From contig JAGBNK010000028.1 in NCBI GenBank assembly GCA_017634455.1, positions 1 to 64,000 of the forward strand: a stretch of 64,000 nucleotides of DNA. The letters run 5' to 3'. The position numbers and the translations under genes are program-made. Source of the DNA: Lachnospiraceae bacterium. Lineage in GTDB: Bacteria; Bacillota; Clostridia; Lachnospirales; Lachnospiraceae. The notes beneath the pieces were generated by a model, which did not search any database, was not told the origin of the DNA, and saw nothing but the letters and a program-made list of their open reading frames with translations. The stretch's first letter is position 1; each line of letters starts with the position of its first letter. Positions 24,997-33,530 of the stretch are shown in pieces.

Positions 24997-26049
24997 CTAA
25001 TGAGCCGCCATTACTTCCTTCATAATAATAACCAACAATTTGATATTATCTGCAGACAGAGAACGAAGTCCCATTAGCAAACCTATCATAGTCCTGATAT
25101 TCATTCTGGTAAATTTATCTGAATGATCAATTCCAACTGATTCAAATACTGCAAAGAGTTCATCAATAACTTCCTTGCGTCTCTCCTTGGGAATATTCTG
25201 TATCCAGCTATTGATTTTGCCACTAACACTATCGCTGAAAGCATTTACCCCGCCAGCTTTATCAAAACCTGTAGGTCCCACCTGCCAATTGTACACATCA
25301 TGCTGATATATACCATTGCCTACGCTTGCAACCACCTCTGATGGAAATGGCACATACATCAGTCTACCTACAACTGAACTAACCGGTATAAATCCATGAA
25401 TTCTGTCTATTATAGAATTCATATCTACATCCCCACTCAAATCAATTTCAAATCCAGGTCCATCATATATGTAGATATCACGAATCTTGTCACGAACTCT
25501 ACTATTACAATAAGCTGATGCATAGCAAGCCAGATTACCTCCCTTGGAATGTCCGCATATTATAAGCTTCTCATAAAATTTCAGCTTCATTCCGTTAATA
25601 TAATTCACAGCGCAAGTCTGTCCAGCTGTCGGATATTGATACAAGGTATTAAAATTTTCTTTCCATGACATCAGGCTTCCATCTGTACCACGAAAAGCTA
25701 CCATTTTCAGAAATGGATTTATCTGTAAGGTCACGGCGTAAAATGTCATTTCATTTTCCGCATCAATAATCTTGTCAAATGTCTCCAATCGCACTTTGCT
25801 ATAACGCTTTGACTGGCCCATATATTCTATGAGCTTCTCTTTCTTTTCCAGATAATCATCCCTGGCATCCTTCTCATTGTCAGAGTCAAAATACAGCTGT
25901 GTAAAATCTGCAACTGTAGGTTTGTCTTCTGCCAGTCCTTCTAAATTAAGAGACACATAAGTCGACAATACCAACACATCCACTTCGTTAAGTGGCATCT
26001 GCCTGAAACTTACATCTCCTCTCATTCGCACATAATCTAAAATATTCAT
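24997..26049 (-). CDS. Mbeg1-like (DUF2974) alpha/beta-hydrolase-fold protein
   Basis: A 350-residue protein with the family opening NILDYVRMRGDVSFRQMPLNEVD and a lipase-like core: AFRGTDG in the N-terminal half and the nucleophile elbow ICGHSKGGNLACYAS. The elbow Ser and fold are present, but the substrate of this family is unknown. No signal peptide or membrane segment is seen. The ribosome site is weak (TGAGAC before the ATG). It lies downstream of a terminator and upstream of the PilZ gene. Confidence 0.8.
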   Translation of the reverse strand: MNILDYVRMRGDVSFRQMPLNEVDVLVLSTYVSLNLEGLAEDKPTVADFTQLYFDSDNEKDARDDYLEKKEKLIEYMGQSKRYSKVRLETFDKIIDAENEMTFYAVTLQINPFLKMVAFRGTDGSLMSWKENFNTLYQYPTAGQTCAVNYINGMKLKFYEKLIICGHSKGGNLACYASAYCNSRVRDKIRDIYIYDGPGFEIDLSGDVDMNSIIDRIHGFIPVSSVVGRLMYVPFPSEVVASVGNGIYQHDVYNWQVGPTGFDKAGGVNAFSDSVSGKINSWIQNIPKERRKEVIDELFAVFESVGIDHSDKFTRMNIRTMIGLLMGLRSLSADNIKLLVIIMKEVMAAH

Positions 26050-26080
26050 GTCTCAAATCCCACGCAATCAATTCATATTC

Positions 26081-26109
26081 AAAAACCCTGACTCATATGC
26101 CAGGGTTTT
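26081..26109 (-). terminator. Terminator of the CheC-like gene
   Basis: AAAACCCTG pairs with CAGGGTTTT around a ten-base loop; on the minus strand it ends in TTTTTG. Confidence 0.8.
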
Positions 26110-26128
26110 ATTCAAGCTCATTATAATA

Positions 26129-26734
26129 TCAATCTTTCTTATTCTGCTTAAACTTCTCACACATTTCATAAGCGAATCTTATTGGGAATAATTGAACCAT
26201 AAATGAGTCTACCAAATCCTCGCCAATTTTCATTTTAAACTGAATCTTGACGAATTTGTCCAGCTCAGATTCAAACATCTTCTCGAAGTTCTTAACTGAC
26301 TCAACATCAATTGCTACAAGTTCTGGTGTAGATATATCTACCATTGTCTCAAGCATTGTAGCCATTGAAGTAGCTGCAGTTCCCATCATCTGATTCATTG
26401 CCTCTGAGATAGCTGACAAATGCAATTCTGTAACTTCACCAGATCTGTTGGTTCCGTCACCACCCATCATAAGATCAGTCATGCAAAGCACATCTTCATC
26501 CTTGAGAATAAATACATTGTTGCCATCAAGTCCTTTGACATAATGAACCTGAACGAATATACAAGTCTTCTCATAATCATCCAATGCTTGGCTGCGTCCT
26601 ATAATCTCAACTCTTGGAGTAGTAATATCAACTCTCTGATTTACCATCATACTAAGAGTTGTAGCTGCATTTCCCATGCTTATATTTGCAATTTCGCCTA
26701 ATTCATCATATTGTTCTTGAGTTAATTCCGCCAT
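26129..26734 (-). CDS. CheC-like CheY-P phosphatase
   Basis: A 201-residue chemotaxis protein with two copies of the CheC/FliY active-site helix: ELGEIANISMGNAATTLS near the N-terminus and AISEAMNQMMGTAATSMA in the middle, each with the Glu and Asn needed for CheY-P dephosphorylation. The FliN/SpoA domain that would make it FliY is absent, so it is a stand-alone phosphatase. I start at the ATG at 26732-26734 with GGGGAGGG six bases upstream; a GTG eight codons earlier overlaps that site. It is a single-gene unit, not in a flagellar operon. Confidence 0.85.
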   Translation of the reverse strand: MAELTQEQYDELGEIANISMGNAATTLSMMVNQRVDITTPRVEIIGRSQALDDYEKTCIFVQVHYVKGLDGNNVFILKDEDVLCMTDLMMGGDGTNRSGEVTELHLSAISEAMNQMMGTAATSMATMLETMVDISTPELVAIDVESVKNFEKMFESELDKFVKIQFKMKIGEDLVDSFMVQLFPIRFAYEMCEKFKQNKKD

Positions 26735-26773
26735 ACATATCCCTCCCCGATTTCTCACAAGTTATATATTTTG

Positions 26774-26803
26774 ATTATAACAATTATAAGCGCTTGATTT
26801 CAA
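26774..26803 (-). promoter_or_regulatory. Sigma-A promoter of the CheC-like gene
   Basis: On the minus strand TTGAAA (26798-26803), 18 bp, TATAAT (26774-26779), 40 bp before the start. The spacer contains an AAGCGCTT palindrome. Confidence 0.7.
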
Positions 26804-26876
26804 CCAATTTCTATAATTATATATACAATATGATTCCAGATAATTATTTCTATAAAATGTATTCCTAAATGACAAA

Positions 26877-26906
26877 GGAGACCTCAGTGCATCAACTGAG
26901 ATCTCC
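26877..26906 (-). terminator. Terminator after the CBM6-like gene
   Basis: GGAGACCTCAGT pairs with ACTGAGATCTCC (one mismatch) around six bases. The minus-strand tail TTTGTCATTT is only moderately T-rich. Confidence 0.65.
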
Positions 26907-26938
26907 TGGTGCTTTAAGACTCTATTCAAAAAGTTAAA

Positions 26939-27244
26939 TTATGCAGTCATCGTGAAATCCATAAGCTCAGCCACGCCAGTACCACGGAATTTGAATAACA
27001 GATTCTTGATTCCGTTGGCTGTGATATCGAGAGTCTTCTGAGTCCACTCACTACATCCATCGTACTCTAATTCTCCAACCTTGCAGTCGTCAGTGTACAC
27101 CTCAAATGTACCCTCACCCTGGCACTTGGCACTTAGAGTCAATTGCATCTTTCCCTTAAAATTCATATTTTTATACCCGATCGTTGTGTTGTCATTAATA
27201 CAAGCAATAATTCTATCTTTGCTTTCATTAGCATAAGTCGACAT
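26939..27244 (-). CDS. Orphan CBM6-like carbohydrate-binding protein, cytoplasmic
   Basis: The 101-residue protein is one beta-sandwich by pattern: MQLTLSAKCQGEGTFEVYTD, then SEWTQKTLDITANGIKNLLF and KFRGTGVAELMDFTM. This matches the second half of family 6 carbohydrate-binding modules, including the central Trp and the final Asp-Phe strand. It has no signal peptide and no catalytic domain, which is unusual for a CBM. I start at the ATG behind AAAAGAGG; a TTG six codons earlier overlaps that site. It has its own promoter with a perfect catabolite-response element, and lies after the GH3 gene. A sugar-sensing or GH3-accessory role is speculative. Confidence 0.55.
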   Translation of the reverse strand: MSTYANESKDRIIACINDNTTIGYKNMNFKGKMQLTLSAKCQGEGTFEVYTDDCKVGELEYDGCSEWTQKTLDITANGIKNLLFKFRGTGVAELMDFTMTA

Positions 27245-27331
27245 TTTTAATCCTCTTTTCAAAAAAATATTTACCTGCTAATAGGCATGTATATATTGTT
27301 GCTATGATGCCTTACAACTATATCGGTAAAA

Positions 27332-27360
27332 AATATATCATTTTCTGAAATCGGTTTCAA
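27332..27360 (-). promoter_or_regulatory. Promoter with an embedded perfect cre site (CcpA)
   Basis: On the minus strand TTGAAA (27355-27360), 17 bp, TATATT (27332-27337). The 14-mer TGAAACCGATTTCA (minus strand, 27346-27359) matches every position of the catabolite-response consensus TGWAANCGNTNWCA and covers the -35 and spacer. CcpA bound there should repress the CBM6-like gene when preferred sugars are present. Confidence 0.75.
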
Positions 27361-27422
27361 TGTAATTTCCATAAATAAACTGTTAAATTTCTGTGAACAT
27401 TTACACCAAAAACCAACTTCCA

Positions 27423-30101
27423 TTACCCTAGAAATTTGCGTATTGATACTGAATCTGCAATCTGTTCCAAAGTACGGGTAGCGCAGATCTTCACATCCTC
27501 AATATCCAGATATGCTCCTCTATCGTATCCTCTGTAAGTTACTGTCTTACTGCCGTCTGGATTCTCCTGTACAGTTGCAATCTTCTTCTCAACCATTTCA
27601 GCAACCTTATCATTTAAGGCCACTCCATCCTTCACTGTTGTCTTGATTTCATCACAACCTTCCGCATCCGGTCTAAATGAATTCCAGAATTCCACAGTAT
27701 TCTTGAAAAATCCTCCATATACCTTGAATTCCTGAGATCGCACATATCCATCCTCTCCAAATTCTGCCGGAGTTCCATGAACTGCTGCCTTGAGGAAGTC
27801 ACTTCTATAACCGCCCATAATCAAATCATTTCCCGCAGCCAGATCATAAGCCTTCTCGCTCTGTGAACCCCAGTCAGTCATAACCAGGCCCTTGAATCCC
27901 CACTCGCCTCTTAGAATATGAGTAAGCAAATCTACGCTAGAAGAAGTATGAGTACCATTGATGAGATTATAACTTGTCATAACTGTTTTAGGATTAGCCT
28001 CTCTCACGCAGATTTCAAATCCCTTGAGATAAATCTCACGCAATGCTCTCTCTGTGACAGTATTATTCTCTCTGGTTCTGTCCTCCTCCTGATTATTACA
28101 TGCGAAATGTTTTATAGATACACCTGCACCAGGAGTTGTCTGGACACCAATGGTCATTGCTGCAGCCATCTTACCGGAAATTATAGGGTCTTCCGAGTAA
28201 TACTCAAAAGCTCTGCCACCCAGAGGATCTCTGTGAATGTTCATACCTGGTCCCAGTATTATACTGTGACAGTAATGCTCTAATTCTCTACCTATTCCTA
28301 GTCCCTGTAACTTCGACATCTCATCATCCCAGGTTGCTGCCACCACTAATCCTACCGGCCAACCTGTAACCCCGCAAAATGGCAAATGACATCCTGCTGG
28401 TCCATCTGTAACTTTCCAGTTTGGAATTCCAAGAGAATCTGCATATAGAGATGTTGTTGCCCCCGATGATGTAGGTCCTCCTACAGGTTTATATTTCTTA
28501 TTTGTTCTCTTAGGAGTCTCATGTTTGGTCTCGTCTGCATTTCCTGCAACAAGTCTATATAGCACTTCCTCATCCAGAGAATCCACGAAATCCTTCATAG
28601 GCACTCTGCCTTCCACTACATCAATAAATGTTGAATTAGGATTTCCCTGTCCCGACACTCTCTTTGGAACCGGTTTAGCTGCTCCATCAATTGTATGGCA
28701 ATCTACAGCCTGTAAATTTACAGATGGTATCTGAGCAGTCTCTGCCAAGACCTTGGCCTGGGCCGTTTCATCAGCCACTCTCTTCTCACAGGCTTCCGGT
28801 GTTGTAAGCACTTCCATGTCATGATCCGCACTCAATTCATTGGCAACCTGACGCAGGTTTGCTCTTCCATCTAAATTAATAGTAGCCACCACCTGTGTAT
28901 GTCTTGAGTCCTCGCCTAATCGAATTAGATATGTACCTGCTTCCATTACAAATGCCGCATGAGACATATCATATGAGGTAAATGATTCTGTAGGTATTAC
29001 AATCTCTACCACCTCATTACTACCTGGATTAATAGTTGAAGTCTTAGCATACCCCTTTAATTCTTGATATGGTTTGTTCAGCTCACCCAGTGGAGCTGTC
29101 ACATATACCTGTGGTACAAATCTTGCAGATACATTTCCCGCATTTGACACCTTCACCTTCAATGACACATTTTCAAAATCAGCCTGCATACTTTCCAATG
29201 ACATCTGGCACTTACTGTAAGACAGTCCATATCCAAATGGAAACAGAGGTTCAATATCGTAAGTATCGAAATATCTATAACCTACATAGATATCCTCTAT
29301 ATAATCTTCCTGTAAAATGTTATCGTCGTTTGCGCTAAAGGTAGCACTTGCAGGATTATCTTCATATTTCATTGCCCATGTATCTGTTAAATGTCCTGAT
29401 GGGCATACCTTGCCGGTTATAATATCAGCCAGAGCATTTCCTGCCTCAAGACCAGCCTGACCTAATAAAATTGCTCCGCTTATGCCATCAATCTCATTGA
29501 TAAATGATGCATCCATTACACAGGAATTGAACACTATTATAGTATCCTTGAAAGCCCCAGCAACCTTGGATATATTCGAACGTTCCATATCCGACAGATA
29601 ATAATCGCCTTTTACTGCTCGTCTATCTCCACCTTCACCAGCATTTCTTCTAACAACATAGATGGCCACATCTGCAGCTTTCGCCTTATTTAAGTCCTCA
29701 TCAGTCACTTCAATGTCATCCACCTGAATAGATACACCTGACCACATTCTATCTATCTTGGACAAGGTCTTGTCCTTCTTATTAGTCTTCACATACAGAT
29801 CATCATATCGTTCAATCCATGACTTAGAAGTAATCTCCAATCCTGCATTTACCAGACCTTGATAGATGCTAACCACATAAGGAGACATTACATAACCAGA
29901 ACCAGTACCACATACACTGGTCTGAGTTGCTCCTGCTCCAAACAGCGCTACCTTACCGGTTTTCAAAGGAAGTACCTCCCCATCATTTTTCAGAAGTACT
30001 ATTCCATCTGTTGCAATCTTACGACTGTCCTGTAAATGCTGCGGATAAAGATGCTTGCCAACCCTTCCTGTCATCATTCCCAATACAACATCTAATACCA
30101 T
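27423..30101 (-). CDS. GH3 beta-glucosidase with permuted domain order
   Basis: A glycoside hydrolase that probably removes terminal beta-glucosyl or beta-xylosyl residues from short oligosaccharides in the cytoplasm (no signal peptide). In this 892-residue protein the usual C-terminal GH3 domain comes first (GIVLLKNDGEVLPL near residue 37, then GYGLSYS), followed by a fibronectin-III-like region. The TIM-barrel catalytic domain is last, with GRAFEYYSEDP, SIKHFACNNQE and the nucleophile Asp at about 743 in VMTDWG. Butyrivibrio and Ruminococcus albus BglA are known for this swap. I start at the ATG behind GGAGG; a TTG five codons upstream overlaps it. Confidence 0.92.
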   Translation of the reverse strand: MVLDVVLGMMTGRVGKHLYPQHLQDSRKIATDGIVLLKNDGEVLPLKTGKVALFGAGATQTSVCGTGSGYVMSPYVVSIYQGLVNAGLEITSKSWIERYDDLYVKTNKKDKTLSKIDRMWSGVSIQVDDIEVTDEDLNKAKAADVAIYVVRRNAGEGGDRRAVKGDYYLSDMERSNISKVAGAFKDTIIVFNSCVMDASFINEIDGISGAILLGQAGLEAGNALADIITGKVCPSGHLTDTWAMKYEDNPASATFSANDDNILQEDYIEDIYVGYRYFDTYDIEPLFPFGYGLSYSKCQMSLESMQADFENVSLKVKVSNAGNVSARFVPQVYVTAPLGELNKPYQELKGYAKTSTINPGSNEVVEIVIPTESFTSYDMSHAAFVMEAGTYLIRLGEDSRHTQVVATINLDGRANLRQVANELSADHDMEVLTTPEACEKRVADETAQAKVLAETAQIPSVNLQAVDCHTIDGAAKPVPKRVSGQGNPNSTFIDVVEGRVPMKDFVDSLDEEVLYRLVAGNADETKHETPKRTNKKYKPVGGPTSSGATTSLYADSLGIPNWKVTDGPAGCHLPFCGVTGWPVGLVVAATWDDEMSKLQGLGIGRELEHYCHSIILGPGMNIHRDPLGGRAFEYYSEDPIISGKMAAAMTIGVQTTPGAGVSIKHFACNNQEEDRTRENNTVTERALREIYLKGFEICVREANPKTVMTSYNLINGTHTSSSVDLLTHILRGEWGFKGLVMTDWGSQSEKAYDLAAGNDLIMGGYRSDFLKAAVHGTPAEFGEDGYVRSQEFKVYGGFFKNTVEFWNSFRPDAEGCDEIKTTVKDGVALNDKVAEMVEKKIATVQENPDGSKTVTYRGYDRGAYLDIEDVKICATRTLEQIADSVSIRKFLG

Positions 30102-30166
30102 CTCTTCTTCCTCCAATACTTCATGGCGTTTCTATATAGTTTCCTTTTATGTCTATATTTTATCAT
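30092..30166 (-). CDS. 24-codon basic leader ORF overlapping the GH3 start
   Basis: An AAGGAG ribosome site nine bases upstream opens a frame encoding MIKYRHKRKLYRNAMKYWRK and four more residues (KRWY). Half of the residues are Lys, Arg or His. Its TAG stop lies just inside the GH3 coding start (10 bp overlap), so ribosomes ending here could restart on the GH3 ATG. The GH3 site GGAGG lies inside this ORF. It may be a coupling leader or a regulatory upstream ORF; a chance frame is possible, but the ribosome site is strong. Confidence 0.45.
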   Translation of the reverse strand: MIKYRHKRKLYRNAMKYWRKKRWY

Positions 30167-30185
30167 CCGTATATTCTCCTTGGAA

Positions 30186-30239
30186 TATTCAATTTGAATA
30201 ATTGATTTATTAAGCAAACAAAGTGTATACTTATGTATA
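30186..30239. promoter_or_regulatory. Two palindromes between GH3 and TetR: candidate operators
   Basis: TATTCAATTTGAATA (30186-30200) is a perfect 15-bp palindrome, and TATACTTATGTATA (30226-30239) is a near-perfect inverted repeat with TATAC/GTATA arms. They lie 40 bp apart in the 235-bp divergent spacer. TetR-type dimers bind such palindromes, so the divergent regulator may control both genes. No clear -35/-10 pair is seen for GH3. Confidence 0.4.
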
Positions 30240-30335
30240 GATTTACAAGAGATTCCTATTTATAATTCCAGTAAATGTTTAGCTAAAAATATTTATGAGA
30301 AATATTTTATAAGAAATAAAACGAGGTATGAAGAA

Positions 30336-30938
30336 ATGATAGAAAATGCCAAGAGAACCACACATTATATACGCACAGACAAAGCTATAGTGTCAGCCTT
30401 TTGTAAATTGCTGAAGCGTAAATCCTACGAGTCCATAACCATACAGGATATCTTGGATGAAACTCCCATATCCCGCGCTGCCTTCTATCAGCATTTTGCA
30501 GACAAGGAAGCCATAGCTGAGCAATTAATGGATTCTTTTATGGAAACCAAACAACATATAATTAATGAAATGGGAAACAGCAAAGAATCTCAATATGTAA
30601 ATATTGTGCACTCACATTTAACAGAACAGGAAGATTTGCTGACAGCCCTCATGAAAATTCACACAGACAAAGTTGATGTTCGCAAAATAATTGCCACGGA
30701 ATCCAGAGAATTATATTTATCAAAATCCAAGTCAAAATATAAGCAGACTGAAGCCCAGGTCTACGCTCAGGCTCTAACAGAATTTCAGCTGTCTACAATA
30801 GAAAATGAGTCCCCTGTCACTCCAGGAGACCCATCCTATTATAATGATGTTATGATAAACGTATTTCTAGAATTAATGAACTGGTCTGATAGAACAGACA
30901 TTAAGACCTACCTATATAATAATCTGCCAAAAGACTAA
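30336..30938 (+). CDS. TetR-family regulator
   Basis: A 200-residue regulator with an N-terminal helix-turn-helix (AIVSAFCKLLKRKSYESITI, then QDILDETPISRAAFYQHFADK; residues about 16-58) of the TetR type. The C-terminal ligand domain has no recognised family. It is transcribed away from the GH3 gene and probably regulates it through the palindromes in the spacer; the ligand is unknown, perhaps an oligosaccharide. GAGG lies nine bases before the ATG. Confidence 0.8.
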   Translation: MIENAKRTTHYIRTDKAIVSAFCKLLKRKSYESITIQDILDETPISRAAFYQHFADKEAIAEQLMDSFMETKQHIINEMGNSKESQYVNIVHSHLTEQEDLLTALMKIHTDKVDVRKIIATESRELYLSKSKSKYKQTEAQVYAQALTEFQLSTIENESPVTPGDPSYYNDVMINVFLELMNWSDRTDIKTYLYNNLPKD

Positions 30939-30983
30939 TTAGTCTGTAACAGGTTTTTCTGACCAATCTAATCAGGCATTGCT

Positions 30984-31634
30984 CTACTTACAGATATCAA
31001 GCAAATCCTTGAAGCTTGTAAGAGGATAATCTGTCAAGCTATAGTTCATGGCATCGCCGATGCCTGCCGCATACATATGCCCTGCCTTGGCAGCATCAAT
31101 ACCAGCGCTGGCATCCTCCACAACCAGACAATTATCACATGGCACATCCAAATACTCTGCCGCCTTGATAAATACTTCCGGATCAGGCTTGGATTTACTT
31201 ATATTGGTACCATCCGATATAGCATCAAATGCGTCCATCAGGCGTACCTGACGCAGAATCAGCTTAGCATTCTTGCTGGAAGAACCAATGGATAATTTAT
31301 ATCCTCTGTTTCTAAGTTCAGCTAAAGTCTCTCTGACTTCCGCAGTTACATCATCCGGTCCCATTCCATATAGAAGTTCTCTGTACATATCATTTTTCTT
31401 GGCAGCTAAAATCTTCTTATATTCCTCACTAAGTGGTTCACCTTCATATCTTTCCAATATAATATCCAGAGATTCCATGCGTCCCACTCCACGGAGGCGG
31501 TTATTGATTTCCTCATCAAAGTACACACCTATTTCATCAGCCATTTTCTTCCAGGCCTGATAATGAAATTTGTCAGTAAATACAATAACTCCATCTAAGT
31601 CAAAAATCACTGCCTTCAATTTATTCTCACTCAT
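30984..31634 (-). CDS. pgmB: Beta-phosphoglucomutase (HAD superfamily)
   Basis: The enzyme interconverts beta-glucose 1-phosphate and glucose 6-phosphate, linking phosphorolysis of disaccharides to glycolysis. The 216-residue protein has the HAD motif FDLDGVIVFTDKFHYQAW with nucleophile Asp, the family segment NNRLRGVGRMESLD, SIGSSSKNA, and the magnesium site VVEDASAGIDAAKAGHM. Cap region and length fit PgmB. It lies between TetR and the broken chemoreceptor with no sugar phosphorylase nearby, so its substrate source is outside the window. Confidence 0.93.
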   Translation of the reverse strand: MSENKLKAVIFDLDGVIVFTDKFHYQAWKKMADEIGVYFDEEINNRLRGVGRMESLDIILERYEGEPLSEEYKKILAAKKNDMYRELLYGMGPDDVTAEVRETLAELRNRGYKLSIGSSSKNAKLILRQVRLMDAFDAISDGTNISKSKPDPEVFIKAAEYLDVPCDNCLVVEDASAGIDAAKAGHMYAAGIGDAMNYSLTDYPLTSFKDLLDICK

Positions 31635-31714
31635 TTTACTCTACTCTCTCATATTTCCTATAAACTCTATTCTCAATAGCGGCTCTATTGTCAGCCACCC
31701 TTCAATCAAGACAT

Positions 31715-33460
31715 TTAAATTCTCTTGAATTTGCCAACCTCAGCATTTAACTGATTTGATATTTCTAAATTGCTTCCAGCCTCACCCTTAATCTGTGTCA
31801 TTGAGCCGGCTATATCAGAAATATTTTCCGTAACCAACACCACTCCCTTAGTACTTTCTGACATGGCAGAAGAAATATTTGAAATACTATCAACTGTCTC
31901 TGTCATAATTCCATTTAAGTGATTGATGTTCTGTGAAAATGCCATAACCACATTGTCAATTCTCTCAGCCTTTTCCGTATACATATCAGTCGCACCCTCA
32001 AAGCCTGCATAATCAGCAATGATGGTATCCTGGATATATTCCAGCAATGAGCTTGAATTTCTCATGAGATTCTCAACAGCGCCCACAACCTTTGAACTTA
32101 TATCCTGAATATTGTTGGCAGTCTTGGTACTGTTCTCTGCAAGCTGTCTAATCTCCTCAGCAACTACAGCAAATCCTCTACCAGCTTCTCCGGCACGGGC
32201 AGCTTCAATGGAAGCATTTAATGCCAATAGATTTGTCTGACTTGCAATCTCTAAAATATCCTCTGTTAAGTTATTGATTTCCTCAACCTGCTTACTTGCC
32301 TCGATAGCTGCTGTAAGCTCTGTCTTCTTCTCAACCATTACATTTTCAATACCAAGCTTCTTCTCCTCAGTAGCCTCTCTAACACCCAAAGCCAAAGCCT
32401 TGATATCTGCAGAAGTATCTGCTCCGATTTGAGTCTGTTCCTGAACTTCATTGATAGATGCCAGGATATCCTTGGAATTGTGCTCTAATATATCAATGCT
32501 TGCTGACACTTCCTCCATACTGGCTGTCAATTCTTCCATAACACTGGCAATGCTATCCACACTGTCGCTGGAAGTGGCAATCTCTGAATTCATGGAAGCC
32601 ACAGTTTCATCCATTCGACTTGCATCCTCAGAAATCTGTCTCATTATGTTCTGTAGATTACCTATGAAATCATTAATGCCGGCACTAAGCTAACCAATTT
32701 CATCCTTGCTCTTCACATCAATTCGTTCTGTTAGATCACCTTGATTATTGTTGATATTGTCAATAATATTATTCAGCTGCTTGCTGGCCTTCTTGGCAGG
32801 CTTGCTGACAATATTTCTCACAGCAATTACAATCACAAGCAATACAATTACAAAAGCAATTATTGCCACAATCACAATCTGCATGCTGTAAACCACTGCC
32901 TTGGCGTATGCTTTCTGGGCAGTCTGTACATTATCATTTAACACTTCCATAAATGCTGTCTCAGTAGGTTCCCCCTCCTGGGCAAGAAGTGTCTGAAAAT
33001 CCAACGACATTACCATATTGGCATTGGCGAAATCACCCTTGTTGACATAATCCTCAATCTCACGAGTCATATCAACCATCTTGTGTACATAGGAAATGTA
33101 AGCTGCATATTTATCAGACATGTTCTGATTGTCTGCCTGGGCCAGAAGTCCAGATACTGCTTCTTCTGAAGCAGCAACATTTTGCAGTTCCACATCCAAA
33201 GCAGCCTCAAGACCCTGTCTTAATTCTGCATTGTCATACAAGGTTATAATGTTGAGATACTTCATGCTCTTCTCAATGCTCTTCTGCATCTCATATGTAT
33301 TCTGTAAAATAGGAATATATCTCTCAGTTATGGCTTCTCCATTTTGCTTTACCAACATCTGAGAATACATTGTTGTGCCCACTGTTATGGCAAATATTAC
33401 TGCCAAAATCATAATCATGGACAATACTTTGGTACCAATATTTCTAGTAACTTTCTTCAT
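31715..33460 (-). pseudogene. Methyl-accepting chemotaxis protein interrupted by an in-frame amber codon
   Basis: Two frames of the same phase form one chemoreceptor. The first (32690-33460) has an N-terminal membrane helix (13-32), a four-helix-bundle sensor, a second helix (about 192-215) and the start of HAMP ending ...SKDEIG. A TAG (32690-32692) follows, and the next codons read [14 protein letters not shown] without a shift into the signalling domain with its conserved hairpin tip ([28 protein letters not shown]). The stop replaces a residue that is normally Gln in DEIGxLS, so one C-to-T change (CAG to TAG) would explain it. An ATG at 32644 could give a soluble signalling half. It may be a recent pseudogene. 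Confidence 0.88.
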
Positions 33461-33530
33461 GATAAACCTCCATCACAATATCACTAGGCAATCAACTGTC
33501 TGCCCTTAGAAATTCTCCCCTCATACACTT

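Noticed and set aside
26786..26797. Possible second cre site around AAGCGCTT before the CheC-like gene
   Set aside because: Only the eight-base core is palindromic; the outer TG and CA positions of the consensus are missing.
31715..33460. Chemoreceptor gap as a frameshift or two separate genes
   Set aside because: Both parts are in the same frame and the bases between them encode HAMP-like residues, so a single stop codon is the simpler explanation.
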